The notes beneath the pieces are model-generated. The model saw only the letters and a list, made by a program, of their open reading frames with translations. It did no database searches and was not told the DNA's origin. Positions 1 through 10,111 of a DNA stretch of 64,000 bases are shown here, piece after piece (the first letter of the stretch is position 1; every line of letters begins with the position of its first letter). Source of the stretch: Fluviispira multicolorata (GTDB lineage: Bacteria > Bdellovibrionota_B > Oligoflexia > Silvanigrellales > Silvanigrellaceae); the NCBI RefSeq assembly GCF_009208585.1, contig NZ_WFLN01000004.1, forward strand, positions 761,526-825,525. The letters run 5' to 3'. A program made the position numbers and the translations under genes.

Positions 1-97
1 TTTATCTTATAAAAAAAAGAGAATTTTTTTCCGAGTCAAAAGCCATTTTTTTCTTAAAAAAACAACATAAAAACACCAATATAACATTCCGATATAA

Positions 98-3028
98 ATG
101 AGTAAAAACAGTTTTTTAGAAGGAATTATTATTTTGAAAGACGCAAAGCAATATACTTTGCGAATTACAGCTCTAATAAAAGCAATTTTAATACTATTTA
201 TTTTAATAGTATCTGATACATCTTTTACAAAAGAAAACAAAAATACACAATACATTATTCAGAATGGTGATAGCATTAGCTTGATTTTAAAAATGCATAA
301 ACTACTCCCTGTCTATGGAAAAAATGGATATTTAAATGAATTATTAAAATTAAATCCTAATACAATTCAAGAAGATGGGAATCTAATTTATCCTGGTGAT
401 ATAATCATCTTGCCAACTAAAAGATTAGATATAAGCATTGAAGATAGCATTAGTTATGGAGAATACTCATCATCTATTTCAAAGTTTAAAAGTAAATTCG
501 ATAACTTCAAAGGAAACAGTGAATATGTATATATGGTTTATACTGTTCAAAATGGAGACATTATAAGCATACTATTACAAAATTTAGGAGCAGTTCCAAT
601 TTATGGAATACATGGATCCTTAAATTTTACACTTGAATTAAATCCAAATAAAAGAAAAACAAGTGGGGATCTTATATTTCCTAAAGAAAAATTACTTTTA
701 TTTATACCCATAAAAGTTGCTTTAAAAATTCTTGAAGATAATAAAAATATTGCTTTTGTTTTAAAAGATAAGCCAAAAAAGTTAAATAGTAATTTGTTTA
801 GAGATAAAAATAATTTTTATACATATGATGAGCTTAATAAAAAGCATCAAGAAATATTAATTAAAAAAGGTTATGAAGACAAATTAGAAATAGATTTAAA
901 AGAAAAAGACAAGATGGATTTTGGAGAACTCAATAAACCGATAAATAGCGAAGAAAGTGATAAATTTAAAAGCGAAATCATTAAAGAAGAAAATCCTTAC
1001 AATAATGAGAATATAGCAGATATTAAAATAAATCCTATTCTGTTAACAGGAAAAATAGTTGACGACAAAGTAAAGCTCAATTGGAATGAGATGAATAAAG
1101 ATTATTCAAATATGTATGAAATAAAGCGTTCTCTAAAAAGTAAAAATTCATACTATTCAATAAAAAAATATAGCACTCGAAATGAATTCTATGATTTAAA
1201 AACCATACCTGGAAACCAATATTTTTATACGGTAATACTTCACTATGGTAAGGATAGAATTGAAAGATCAAATGAAATATCTATAATTACTCCACCCGAA
1301 CCACCTAAACTATCAATTTCCCTTAAAAAAGGATATGTGCAACTTAAGTGGAAAACTAAAAATAATTTTAAAGCTTTCAAATATGAAATTTTAAAAGCAA
1401 ATAATGCTATCAAAAACTTTACTAGCATTCAACAAAATTATACTCAAACGATATTTAATGATAAAGAAATCACACCAGGGAGTTCTTATTTTTATAAAAT
1501 AAGAATATATTATGAAAATAAAATTATTGTTTACTCAAATATAGTAAAAACAGAAACTCCACAATTAAAACCAAAATTGTTCGGGAGTTTACTTAAAAAT
1601 TCAATAAAATTATCTTGGACAAGTAGTCAAGGAAATAAATCACTTAAATATGAAATAAAACGCTCATTTGAAAAAGGTAATAACTATACACAAATTGCAA
1701 AAGATATCGTTGATAATTATTATTTTGATTCATCAATTCAAAAAGGATTTACTTATTACTACATTGTGTCTGTATATGATGAAGAAAATTCAATGATCCA
1801 AACAAATGAAGTAAAAGTTTCAGCCCTACCGGCTACACCAAATAATTTTATTGCAGAATTTGATTTAAATAATAATTTAAAATTATCATGGTCCATTGAA
1901 GAAGGAAATAATTCATTAAAATACATTTTAAGCAGATCCTTAAAAAGCAAACAAGAATATGAAATAATTCAAGATAATTTAAAAGAAAAGTCTGTAATAG
2001 ATTATAGTGCTCAAAAAGGTCAAAAGTATTTTTATATTATTACGGCAATTGATAAAAATGGAAATCTTCAAGATTCCTCTGAAATTTCAATCATTACTCC
2101 ACCTCAAACTCCTGCAAACTTTAAAGCTGAGTTGGTCGGCAATGTCATAAACTTACAATGGGATGAATATAAAAGTAATATTGAAAAACATTATATCATT
2201 AAGAGAACTTCAATTAAAGATGAAGATTATTTGATATTAGATGATAACATCAATGGAAATAGCTTTGTTGACAATTCAATTCTTCCTCAAGAAACTTATA
2301 CATATATTTTAATTGCAGAAAATGAAAGTGGTCAGTCTTTAGAATCCAATAAAGTAACAGTTAACTCTCACTTCGGTGAGCACACAGCAAATTCACTGGG
2401 AGTAGAATTTGCTGTCTCTTACTTTACATTTAAGGAGAATAATAAATCTATTGGAAGTCATGATACTTTTTACTCATCTGCAAGCCCTTTACTGAATATT
2501 GAACACATACATAATTGGACAGATCATGCAATTTCATATTTTGATTTAGGTTTCATATTTTTGGATGTTTCAAAATCCCCTATCTACGAATTTCCACAAA
2601 GACAATTTTATTTATTTCATACAAGTGCTGGGGCACGTTTCGATTTAAATAATCAATGGTATTTGCACCCAGAGTATTCATTAAGTGAAAAAGTTCTTTT
2701 CCAAACAGATGGCTATAATCAATTGACAAATCTTATTAAGAATTTTCAAAGTATAAAACTATTAAATGGCTACACATTTTATAAATACGACTCGCTCAAA
2801 GCACAAGTTGAAATAGGTCCTACTCTCACGGTGCCTCTACAATTTTCAATTAATAATTTAGCTTTTGGCTATGAGGCATCATTGAAACTCACACAACAAA
2901 ATAAAAACTTTGGGTTAGAAGGCAAGTTATTTTATAGATCCACTCAATTTATTACAAATGAAGTCAAGTCACAAGAAAGTGAAATTGGACTGAGTGGTGA
3001 ATTCATATTTGATATTGGTTTTCAATAA
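98..3028 (+). CDS. Exported LysM / fibronectin type III repeat protein with a beta-rich C-terminus
   Basis: A 976-residue protein with a hydrophobic segment near residues 23-40 that looks like a signal peptide or anchor. Two LysM-like modules follow (about 50-105 and 150-205), each opening with a (I/V)QNGD motif and ending in a (Y/F)PxxxxLxxP-like stretch. A charged linker (about 205-310) leads to five fibronectin type III repeats of about 90 residues, starting near 311, 398, 487, 577 and 667, with recurring KLxW and YxYxI strands. The last 215 residues are rich in alternating aromatic strands and end in F-Q, like an outer-membrane barrel or a beta sandwich. LysM domains usually bind peptidoglycan, so an envelope-tethering role is inferred. 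The ATG at 98 has no clear ribosome site; a TTG at 134 has AGAAGGA about 10 bases upstream and may be the true start. Function unknown. Confidence 0.8.
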   Translation: MSKNSFLEGIIILKDAKQYTLRITALIKAILILFILIVSDTSFTKENKNTQYIIQNGDSISLILKMHKLLPVYGKNGYLNELLKLNPNTIQEDGNLIYPGDIIILPTKRLDISIEDSISYGEYSSSISKFKSKFDNFKGNSEYVYMVYTVQNGDIISILLQNLGAVPIYGIHGSLNFTLELNPNKRKTSGDLIFPKEKLLLFIPIKVALKILEDNKNIAFVLKDKPKKLNSNLFRDKNNFYTYDELNKKHQEILIKKGYEDKLEIDLKEKDKMDFGELNKPINSEESDKFKSEIIKEENPYNNENIADIKINPILLTGKIVDDKVKLNWNEMNKDYSNMYEIKRSLKSKNSYYSIKKYSTRNEFYDLKTIPGNQYFYTVILHYGKDRIERSNEISIITPPEPPKLSISLKKGYVQLKWKTKNNFKAFKYEILKANNAIKNFTSIQQNYTQTIFNDKEITPGSSYFYKIRIYYENKIIVYSNIVKTETPQLKPKLFGSLLKNSIKLSWTSSQGNKSLKYEIKRSFEKGNNYTQIAKDIVDNYYFDSSIQKGFTYYYIVSVYDEENSMIQTNEVKVSALPATPNNFIAEFDLNNNLKLSWSIEEGNNSLKYILSRSLKSKQEYEIIQDNLKEKSVIDYSAQKGQKYFYIITAIDKNGNLQDSSEISIITPPQTPANFKAELVGNVINLQWDEYKSNIEKHYIIKRTSIKDEDYLILDDNINGNSFVDNSILPQETYTYILIAENESGQSLESNKVTVNSHFGEHTANSLGVEFAVSYFTFKENNKSIGSHDTFYSSASPLLNIEHIHNWTDHAISYFDLGFIFLDVSKSPIYEFPQRQFYLFHTSAGARFDLNNQWYLHPEYSLSEKVLFQTDGYNQLTNLIKNFQSIKLLNGYTFYKYDSLKAQVEIGPTLTVPLQFSINNLAFGYEASLKLTQQNKNFGLEGKLFYRSTQFITNEVKSQESEIGLSGEFIFDIGFQ

Positions 3029-3040
3029 CTATTTATACTC

Positions 3041-4444
3041 TTAGAATTTACAATTTCCTGGGGTGCGTGGAAATGGAATAACATCACGAATATTACTCAT
3101 TCCCGTAATCCACATAATAAGTCTTTCAAGTCCAACACCAAAGCCTGAATGCGGAACAGAACCAAAACGACGAATTGAAATGTACCAATCCATTGCATTG
3201 GTATCAATTCCTAATTTTTTCATTCGCGCTATTAAAATATCTTCTCTGTCTTCACGTTGGCTTCCGCCAATAACTTCACCAATACCAGGCATTAAAATAT
3301 CCATAGCACGAACAGTTTTTCCATCATCATTTAAATACATGTAAAATGCTTTTAATTCTTCTGGATAATCAAATACAATTGTTGGAGATTTAAAATGCTC
3401 TTCGCAGAGATAACGCTCATGTTCACTTTTTAAATCACATCCCCAGAAGACAGGATTTTCAAAATCTGTTTTACACTTGCTCAATATATCAACAGCTTCG
3501 GTATAGCTCACACGGACAAAGGGGCGTTCAAGAGCCATTTTTAAATATTCACGTGTGTCATTTTGTGTTTTTTGAATACAAACATCTATATCATCAGAAC
3601 AATGTTTAAGTACATCAGAAACAACAAAGCGAATCATGTCTTGAGCAAGTTGCATATTGTCATTGAGATCAGCAAAAGCAAATTCAGGCTCAACCATCCA
3701 AAACTCAGCTAAATGTCTAGAAGTATTTGAGTTTTCTGCTCTAAAGGTAGGTCCAAAAGTATAAACTCTGTTAAGCCCCATGGTCATTAGCTCACCTTCA
3801 AGCTGACCTGTTACACAGAGCATTGTTGGTTCTGCAAAAAAATCTTGAGAAAAATCTGTTTTACCCTCTTTTGTCTTAGGAAGTTTATCAAAATCAAAAT
3901 TTGTTACCTTAAATGACTCTCCCGCTCCTTCTCCATCCGCTGTTGTAACAACGGGCGTATGCGCATAGAAAAAGCCTTGCTCTTCAAAAAAACGATGAAT
4001 TGCCGTGCTCACTCGACTTCTTATGCGAAAAACACTTGAAAAAGTTGATGTTCTTGGACGAACATGCGCAACCTCTCGTAAATATTCAAATGTCATTTCT
4101 TTTTTTTGTAAAGGAAAAGTTTCAGGGTCAGCATAACCAAAAACATGTACATTTTTGGCCTGCATTTCATATTTCTGCCCTTTAGCTGGACTCAAAACAA
4201 GATTGCCTTCAATTTTAACTGAGCAGCCTGTGGTTAATTTTTCAACGTCAGCATAATTTGATAAAGATGCATCTACAATAACTTGCAAAGATTTTGCACA
4301 AGTTCCATCATTGATTTCAATAAAAGATAACTTTTTGGATCCACGCTTGGTTCTAACCCACCCTGCAATTGTAATATGAGAAGGGGGGATTTTATCCGCA
4401 TGAATTTCAGAAAGCTGAGTCAATTGGGAAAGTAGAGTTGTCAT
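3041..4444 (-). CDS. asnS: Asparagine--tRNA ligase
   Basis: Cytoplasmic class IIb aminoacyl-tRNA synthetase that charges tRNA-Asn with asparagine. The 467 residues match the usual family length. An OB-fold anticodon-binding domain occupies about residues 18-110 (AGWVRTKRGSK, then FIEINDG). The catalytic domain shows motif 2 (FGPTFRAENSNTSRHLAEFW) and motif 3 (GFGVGLERLIMW, about 436-448). These sequences fit AsnS rather than AspS. AAGG lies 8 to 11 bases before the ATG. The gene converges on the LysM/FN3 gene with only 12 bases between stop codons, and no hairpin is visible there. It stands alone, with about 200 bases upstream before the next gene. Confidence 0.97.
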   Translation of the reverse strand: MTTLLSQLTQLSEIHADKIPPSHITIAGWVRTKRGSKKLSFIEINDGTCAKSLQVIVDASLSNYADVEKLTTGCSVKIEGNLVLSPAKGQKYEMQAKNVHVFGYADPETFPLQKKEMTFEYLREVAHVRPRTSTFSSVFRIRSRVSTAIHRFFEEQGFFYAHTPVVTTADGEGAGESFKVTNFDFDKLPKTKEGKTDFSQDFFAEPTMLCVTGQLEGELMTMGLNRVYTFGPTFRAENSNTSRHLAEFWMVEPEFAFADLNDNMQLAQDMIRFVVSDVLKHCSDDIDVCIQKTQNDTREYLKMALERPFVRVSYTEAVDILSKCKTDFENPVFWGCDLKSEHERYLCEEHFKSPTIVFDYPEELKAFYMYLNDDGKTVRAMDILMPGIGEVIGGSQREDREDILIARMKKLGIDTNAMDWYISIRRFGSVPHSGFGVGLERLIMWITGMSNIRDVIPFPRTPGNCKF

Positions 4445-4644
4445 TTCTGCACCTTAGTTAAGCTTAATATTTCTCAAAAGCAATGGGGAACATTTTGCAT
4501 TAAAACAATTAATTCACCCATTCAAAGCGGAAAGTATGTCACAATTTAAGTAATTGCGCAATAATCCATTTCATAAGAAAATGCATTGAAACTATTCGAA
4601 AGCATAGCTCGTTTCATTCTTAAGAAAGGATATAATTTATAATT

Positions 4645-5481
4645 ATGTCATTTAAAAACAAATGGATTTTCTTTATAAAAATAATTCTATTTATTATGAC
4701 ACTTTTATATATTAATAAAGGATATTGTCAAGGATATGGATCAAGCGGTGGAGGAGGGTCTTCAATTACTTTAAAACGTCAATCAGATCGAAATAACGAA
4801 CGCTGGTCATTAAGCACCTTCATTTTTGAACGCAATAAATTAAAAGAATCTGATCTGCTAATACGATTTTATACCAGTGGCAAAGATTCCAAAAACACGC
4901 CTCGGTTAGAACCATTTGTAAATGGAATTTGGTACAACGGTTTTGAAACCAATGGAGACACTTGGGAAGGGGCTGGCTATGGAGGAAGTCTTTATTTCAA
5001 CAATTTTATTTCTGGAACATTTAAAATTCCAACTCCCAACATTGTTCTTGGAATAATCGGAGAACATCGAGAAGAGGTTTCTCACGGTATATCGCACTTT
5101 GATACTTATGGTCCATCATTAAGATTTTTTGGTCGAAATCAACAGGATTCAGCAATATATCTCAACTTAAAAAACACTCAAAGACAACTGGAAAATCAGT
5201 ATTATGAAGAATGGAATTGGGAAGCAGCAGCTGTCATATACCTTGCTCAGGGATTGCGCGTTGAAGGATCGTGGCTTTTTCCAAATAGCGATTGGATGGC
5301 TTTTCCTTCAAATTATGCTGCTCAAAAAGGTTTTAAAATTGGAGGAGGAATCGAAATTGGAATTTTAAGGATCAGCGGTTTTTATGAAAACACCAATTTC
5401 GAGATTAAAAACCCTGCTGCAAATGCAAGACAGTTTTTTAACGAAACCCGTAGAATTATTCAAATTGGTTTATCTATATAA
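4645..5481 (+). CDS. Exported protein, probable outer-membrane beta barrel
   Basis: A 278-residue protein with an N-terminal signal peptide (about residues 1-28, basic then hydrophobic, cut probably after GYC or nearby). A Gly/Ser-rich linker follows (GYGSSGGGGSS). The rest consists of alternating polar and aromatic strands with short turns, such as GGSLYFNNFISGTFKI, and ends in IQIGLSI, which fits a small outer-membrane barrel. I do not recognise a named family. An AAGGA lies about 14 bases upstream of the ATG, longer than ideal. A PAS histidine kinase starts 53 bases downstream on the same strand and may be cotranscribed. Confidence 0.7.
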   Translation: MSFKNKWIFFIKIILFIMTLLYINKGYCQGYGSSGGGGSSITLKRQSDRNNERWSLSTFIFERNKLKESDLLIRFYTSGKDSKNTPRLEPFVNGIWYNGFETNGDTWEGAGYGGSLYFNNFISGTFKIPTPNIVLGIIGEHREEVSHGISHFDTYGPSLRFFGRNQQDSAIYLNLKNTQRQLENQYYEEWNWEAAAVIYLAQGLRVEGSWLFPNSDWMAFPSNYAAQKGFKIGGGIEIGILRISGFYENTNFEIKNPAANARQFFNETRRIIQIGLSI

Positions 5482-5534
5482 AAAACAAACCGATAACTGA
5501 CTATTAATATCATCCTTTTATAAATGAGATTAGT

Positions 5535-7022
5535 ATGTCTACTCCCCAAAATGAAGATATAAGCACACCTATTACATTAATTGAACAATTTCCATTAAAT
5601 GACATTATTTTAAAAACGATTGCAAATGCAATTGATGAACCTGGCATGATATTAGATTTTCAAGGCAATATTGAATTACTCTTTAATATTAATAACTATT
5701 ATTTAAATGAGAATTTAAATAGAAAAAATATTTTTGAAATAAATGAAAATAATGAATTTTTAAAGAACATAAAAATTATTTATGATTATCTTATTTCCAA
5801 TCAAAAAAGTATGCAAGTTGAATATACTTCTGAAAAAAACAATGAATATTTTCAAATTTGTGGAACTCTCATTGAAAATGAATTACTTAATAAGAAATTT
5901 ATTATAATTAAGATTAAAGACATAACTTCTATAAAAAAATATGAAAAGCAACTACAGTCTGCTGTGCATTTCTATGAAAAACAAAGTTTTGCACTAAATG
6001 AAGCAGCAAGCATAAGTATAACTGACAGAAATGGTAATATTATTTTTGTAAATGATAAGTTTACTAAACTAACAGGCTACAATGTAATTGAATTAATAGG
6101 TAAAAATCATAAAATTTTAAATTCAAATACACATTCAAAAACATTTTTTGCGGATCTTTGGAAAACTCTTTTAAGAGGAGAAATTTGGAAAGGAGAAATA
6201 CAAAATAAAAACAAAAATGGAAATCTTTATTGGATTGAAAGCACAATTGTACCGATCAAAAATGAAGACAATGAGATAATACAATTTGTATCTATTCGCT
6301 TTGATATTACCGAGAAAAAAAATAAAGAATCTTTAATCATTCATGCAACAAATATGTCCTACTTAGGTGAAATGGCAGGAAATTTAGCCCACGAAATAAA
6401 TAATCCTCTGACAATTATTTCTGGAAAAATATTTCAACTGGAACGAGACCTCTCCTTAAATAACTTGATTCCAGAAAAATTAAATGAACAGTTTAATATA
6501 ATAGATTTGTCACTTGCAAGAATTTCAAAAATAGTGAATGAATTTTTAAAATTCTCCAGGCACTCAGATTACGAACCTTTGCAAAGTATATGTGTTGATC
6601 ACTTGATCAATAATGCTCTCGATTTTTGTAAAGAAAAATTTAGAACCCATGGAATTGAACTCTATTTAAGTGATTTTATCTCAACTCAAATTCGCTGCAA
6701 ACCAACAAAAATTTTACAAGTTATTTTAAACTTATTAAATAACTCTTTTGACGCAATCTTAAATTTACCTGATAAATGGATAGAAATTTCTGTGTGTGAA
6801 AATGAAAATAATTTTGTCTCTATTATTATTACAGACAGTGGACTTGGAATTGCTGAAGAAATACAATCTAAAATCTTTATGCCTTTCTTTTCAAATAAAA
6901 GTAACACCCACGGTTTAGGATTGTGTATTTCAAAAAATATTATTGATGATCACAAAGGCATCATTCAATACGATGTTAACTCTAAAAACACCCGTTTTAT
7001 TATTTCTTTAAATAAAAATTAG
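5535..7022 (+). CDS. PAS-domain sensor histidine kinase (cytoplasmic)
   Basis: A 495-residue kinase with no membrane segment, so probably a cytoplasmic sensor. A divergent PAS-like region (about 20-135) is followed by a clear PAS/PAC module (about 150-262; ITDRNGNIIFVNDKF and WIESTIVPIKNEDNE). The HisKA box has the phospho-acceptor His at about residue 286 in AHEINNPL. The HATPase domain shows the N box (LNLLNNSFDAI), G1 (DSGLGI) and G2 (HGLGLCISKNII). No receiver domain is fused and no response regulator is adjacent, so its partner is unknown. Its stop codon overlaps the convergent stop of the cheW gene by 4 bases. Closeness to the chemotaxis island suggests a link, but this is not shown by the sequence. 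Confidence 0.93.
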   Translation: MSTPQNEDISTPITLIEQFPLNDIILKTIANAIDEPGMILDFQGNIELLFNINNYYLNENLNRKNIFEINENNEFLKNIKIIYDYLISNQKSMQVEYTSEKNNEYFQICGTLIENELLNKKFIIIKIKDITSIKKYEKQLQSAVHFYEKQSFALNEAASISITDRNGNIIFVNDKFTKLTGYNVIELIGKNHKILNSNTHSKTFFADLWKTLLRGEIWKGEIQNKNKNGNLYWIESTIVPIKNEDNEIIQFVSIRFDITEKKNKESLIIHATNMSYLGEMAGNLAHEINNPLTIISGKIFQLERDLSLNNLIPEKLNEQFNIIDLSLARISKIVNEFLKFSRHSDYEPLQSICVDHLINNALDFCKEKFRTHGIELYLSDFISTQIRCKPTKILQVILNLLNNSFDAILNLPDKWIEISVCENENNFVSIIITDSGLGIAEEIQSKIFMPFFSNKSNTHGLGLCISKNIIDDHKGIIQYDVNSKNTRFIISLNKN

Positions 7023-7495
7023 GCTCTCAACTTATCAAAATTTATTTTTGCAGATGCTAATATTGCAAACATATCTACCAGTATAACATTTTTTTCTTGT
7101 ATTTTTCCAATTCCTGTAACAATCCCTAAATTTGAAACACTACATATTTCAGGTGTTAAATCAATTTGTTTGCAATTGAAATCCAAAACATCCTGAACTG
7201 CATCAACAATAATTCCAACCTTATTCGTACTGGTATCAACTATAATTATACAAGTTTGCTTTGAATACTGCGTTTCTATCAAATGTAATTTAAGACGAAG
7301 ATCCATAATTGGGATTATATTTCCTCTTAAATTAATAACACCTTTTACATATGTTTCCGTATCAGGGAGAGCCGTGATTTTGTCCATACCAATAATTTCG
7401 GAAACACATTGAATTTCAACCGCAAAAATCTCGTGTCCAAGTTGAAAACTCAAATATCTTCCCTCAGAAGCAACTTTATTTGATTTTGCCGTCAT
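7019..7495 (-). CDS. cheW: Chemotaxis coupling protein CheW (copy 1)
   Basis: CheW couples chemoreceptors to the CheA kinase at the cytoplasmic side of the membrane. The 158-residue product has the two-subdomain SH3-like fold: RYLSFQLGHEIFAVEIQCVSEIIG, then KGVINLRGNIIPIMDLRLKL, and the C-terminal VGIIVDAVQDVL. The start is taken at 7495 because GGGAG lies 10 bases upstream; an in-frame ATG at 7504 would lie only one base from it. The gene sits directly downstream of a receptor gene on the same strand, so the two form a receptor-CheW pair. A 17-bp tandem duplication lies at the junction. Confidence 0.95.
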   Translation of the reverse strand: MTAKSNKVASEGRYLSFQLGHEIFAVEIQCVSEIIGMDKITALPDTETYVKGVINLRGNIIPIMDLRLKLHLIETQYSKQTCIIIVDTSTNKVGIIVDAVQDVLDFNCKQIDLTPEICSVSNLGIVTGIGKIQEKNVILVDMFAILASAKINFDKLRA

Positions 7496-7500
7496 TTCAA

Positions 7501-7534
7501 ACATGCTCCCATTTTAAACATGCTCCCATTTTAA
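7501..7534. repeat. 17-bp perfect tandem duplication at the receptor-cheW junction
   Basis: The 17-base unit acatgctcccattttaa occurs twice without mismatch, at 7501-7517 and 7518-7534. It contains the ribosome-binding segment of cheW (GGGAG on the minus strand) and the stop codon of the receptor gene. The result is two adjacent GGGAGCATG segments ahead of cheW. It looks like a recent replication slippage. Confidence 0.95.
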
Positions 7535-9312
7535 AACCCCTGAATTGTACCGATATTTGGCTTTGGCTCATCATCAAAACCTTCACTATCTGAATCAAAA
7601 GGGATTACTTGTTTTGCTGATTTTTTTATCGCCTGAGTCTCATGAATAGGTGCATTTGCTAGATTTTTTACTTGATTGAGTGAATGCGAAAATGAATGAT
7701 CACCTGCAAATTTTTTATTTAAATGTGTTGATGCTTCTGTATTATTTTTATTCAATTTCTGCACAGCATGACTCTTATTAATTATTTTTGAGTTAAGTGA
7801 ATTTGCTTTTGAATTTTTAAATTTTAAATTTTTACTTTCAGAATCAAACATATACCTTTTTCCGAGTTTTCCCTCTATCGTCAGTTGTAAATCATAAACA
7901 ACCTTTGTAACTTCTTTTGAACAGGCAGTGACTTCTTGACTCATCTCTAATGATTGTTCAGCTATTCCAGCATTCACTTGTGTGACTTGATCAAGTTGAT
8001 TCATTGCTTTGCTTATTTGCGAAATTCCTTGCGCCTGCTCATTGCTTGCATTAGCAATATCAGTGATTAAATTTGAAACTTTTTTTGCATTTACTACAAT
8101 TTCTTTTAAAGCTTCAGCACTGTGAATAGCTATTAATACACCTTTATCACTTTTTTCCACACTGTCCTTAATTAGATTTGAAATGTCCTTCGCCGAAGAA
8201 GCACTTCTTTGTGCTAAATTACGAACAGCTTCGGCCACAACAGCAAAGCCTTTTCCATGCTCTCCTGCACGGGCAGCTTCGACAGCTGCATTTAAAGCAA
8301 GTAAATTTGTTTGAAATGCTATGGAATCAATTACAGTGATAATTTCATTTACTTTTTTGCTTGAGTCTGCAACTTCGTTCATAGCAGTACAAAGTCCAAC
8401 TATTTCTTTTTCACCTTCTTCAGCTGACTTTTTTGCAATCTGAGCAAGACTGTTTACTTCTCTTGCATTATTGGCATTTTGCTTAACCATGCTCGATAAT
8501 TGCTCAAGTGAACTCACAGTTTCTTCAAGCGAAGCTGCGCTTTCAGTTGCTCCCCGCGCAATGTTCTCACTTGCATCTTTCATCCTGTCACTTGCTCGCA
8601 AAGCCTCTTCACTTGAATTAAGTAACTGTTTAGTATTTTCAAGAAGTTTATTACTTAATTTACTGACCACATAAAATCCAAATCCAAGTAATAGAAAAGT
8701 GAATATAAATCCGCCAGATATAAGCAGAACTTGAAACATATTCATTTCTGCTTCACTCTTTTTTCCAAGCTCATTAGTAATTGAAACTCGAAAATCTTGC
8801 ATTTTTTTTATTTGAGATTCTAGCTCAAGAGCTGTAGGATAAAGGCGTTCATGTAATAAAATTTTGGTCTCAAGACTCATATTATATTCATTTTTTCGCA
8901 TAATACTGATAAATTCATTACCATATTTATTAAATTCATATAGTTTTGGTTCTACTACTTTATATATCTCTGCTATTTTTCCAGAGTGGGGCAATTGATC
9001 AAATTCACTTTTTAGTTTCTGTAAATACAAAAGACTTTCTTGAGTTTTTCTAAAGTTCTCTAATATTTCGTCTTGAGAACTTGAAATAAAAATTGCTTGC
9101 GCATAACGCAAAGTAGCATGTACTTGAGCCATCATTCTTTCTGTATTGATTGTTGAAGGTATTCTTACTAACGTCATATATGAAAGTGAACCAGAAGATT
9201 CAGAAAGTTTTTGAATTGAAAAAATACTAAAAGTTATTAAAATAATAACTGGTAGAAAAATGAGACTGAGCATCTTTCCTCGAATTCCATGTATCCATAT
9301 TGAAAAAGACAT
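7531..9312 (-). CDS. Methyl-accepting chemotaxis protein
   Basis: A chemoreceptor of about 593 residues. TM1 lies near residues 13-33 and TM2 near 195-220 ([21 protein letters not shown]), enclosing a periplasmic helical bundle of the four-helix type. The cytoplasmic signalling domain has the conserved hairpin tip [30 protein letters not shown] (positions about 330-360). No convincing HAMP domain follows TM2. A long Ser/Asn/Lys-rich tail follows the signalling domain and ends in [12 protein letters not shown], with no NWETF-type CheR tether. The start at 9312 is chosen because AAAGGG lies 7 bases upstream; a TTG 21 bases earlier has no better site. The ligand is unknown. Confidence 0.95.
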   Translation of the reverse strand: MSFSIWIHGIRGKMLSLIFLPVIILITFSIFSIQKLSESSGSLSYMTLVRIPSTINTERMMAQVHATLRYAQAIFISSSQDEILENFRKTQESLLYLQKLKSEFDQLPHSGKIAEIYKVVEPKLYEFNKYGNEFISIMRKNEYNMSLETKILLHERLYPTALELESQIKKMQDFRVSITNELGKKSEAEMNMFQVLLISGGFIFTFLLLGFGFYVVSKLSNKLLENTKQLLNSSEEALRASDRMKDASENIARGATESAASLEETVSSLEQLSSMVKQNANNAREVNSLAQIAKKSAEEGEKEIVGLCTAMNEVADSSKKVNEIITVIDSIAFQTNLLALNAAVEAARAGEHGKGFAVVAEAVRNLAQRSASSAKDISNLIKDSVEKSDKGVLIAIHSAEALKEIVVNAKKVSNLITDIANASNEQAQGISQISKAMNQLDQVTQVNAGIAEQSLEMSQEVTACSKEVTKVVYDLQLTIEGKLGKRYMFDSESKNLKFKNSKANSLNSKIINKSHAVQKLNKNNTEASTHLNKKFAGDHSFSHSLNQVKNLANAPIHETQAIKKSAKQVIPFDSDSEGFDDEPKPNIGTIQGF

Positions 9313-9649
9313 TTTTTTACCCTTTAAAATCAAGAAAAATAAAGATTAATTTTTGTCTTAGGGAAGTTTTCGGAGAGATAAACTCTTAAATAAAGAATAA
9401 TTTAATTTTCTATTATTTGATTCAAAAATTTGACATAGGTTCAAATCTTCATCTTTAAAAAATGACGCTTGCAATCAATAAATATCAAGAAATATAAGTG
9501 AAATACGAAATAAGCATATCAAATTTAGGAGAAACTAAAGTTAGGTAAAGAATTATGAAACTAAGTATTACAAGTAAAATTATTAGTGCAAAAGTATTTT
9601 CAACGCTAATTTTTAGCACAATTAATTTTTCATTTACCAATGAGGAATT
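9313..9649. other. Intergenic region between divergent receptor and cheW genes
   Basis: This AT-rich 337-base gap must hold promoters for both divergent genes. On the plus strand, TTGACA at 9430-9435 is followed after 18 bases by TTTAAA, a weak promoter candidate for the rightward cheW. A 35-codon reading frame runs from 9555 into the cheW start (listed separately). I see no RNA gene and no hairpin. Confidence 0.5.
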
Positions 9650-9662
9650 ATGGAATATATAA
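9555..9662 (+). CDS. Possible short reading frame overlapping the cheW start
   Basis: A 35-codon frame begins MKLSITSKIISAKVFSTLIF and ends 13 bases into the second cheW gene. The basic then hydrophobic start resembles the N-terminus of a chemoreceptor or a signal peptide. It could be the remnant of a receptor gene once placed before this cheW, or chance. Its ribosome site is weak (AGG plus TAAAG upstream). There is little support for translation. Confidence 0.2.
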   Translation: MKLSITSKIISAKVFSTLIFSTINFSFTNEELWNI

Positions 9663-10111
9663 ATAATGACACAATAAAAGGTAGATACCTCAGCTTTTTT
9701 CTAGGAAAAGAAATGTATGCTGCGCCCATAGAAAATATATGGGAAGTCAATGCAATGATCGACTACACCGAAGTTCCTCAAACAGCACCATTTGTAAAAG
9801 GAGTTTTAAATTTAAGAGGAAAGGTTATTCCTGTTATTGACCTCTGCTGTAAATTAAATTTAGCTCCAACGTCATTTAATCGCTACACATGTATTGTGGT
9901 AATGCAAGCTCATACAAGACAAATTGGCGTTATAATTGACTCGGTTGATTCGGTTATAGAACTAGCGAAGGACCATATAAAATCTAATAATTCACTGGGT
10001 GAAGAGAAAGAAATGAAATTTATTTCTGGTATGGGAAATATTGAAGGTAAAAGTTTAATTATACTTAATATTGAAAATATTCTTTCCGATGAAGAGCTAC
10101 TCATTAAATAG
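9650..10111 (+). CDS. cheW: Chemotaxis coupling protein CheW (copy 2)
   Basis: A 153-residue CheW-family protein with the same plan as the other copy: RYLSFFLGKEMYAAPIENIWEV, KGVLNLRGKVIPVIDLCCKL and IGVIIDSVDSVIEL. GAGG lies 5 bases before the ATG. It is encoded opposite to the surrounding chemotaxis genes, and its 3' end overlaps the convergent end of cheB by 8 bases. The two CheW proteins differ clearly in sequence, so they are old paralogues rather than a recent duplication. Separate receptor preferences are possible but not shown. Confidence 0.95.
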   Translation: MEYINNDTIKGRYLSFFLGKEMYAAPIENIWEVNAMIDYTEVPQTAPFVKGVLNLRGKVIPVIDLCCKLNLAPTSFNRYTCIVVMQAHTRQIGVIIDSVDSVIELAKDHIKSNNSLGEEKEMKFISGMGNIEGKSLIILNIENILSDEELLIK

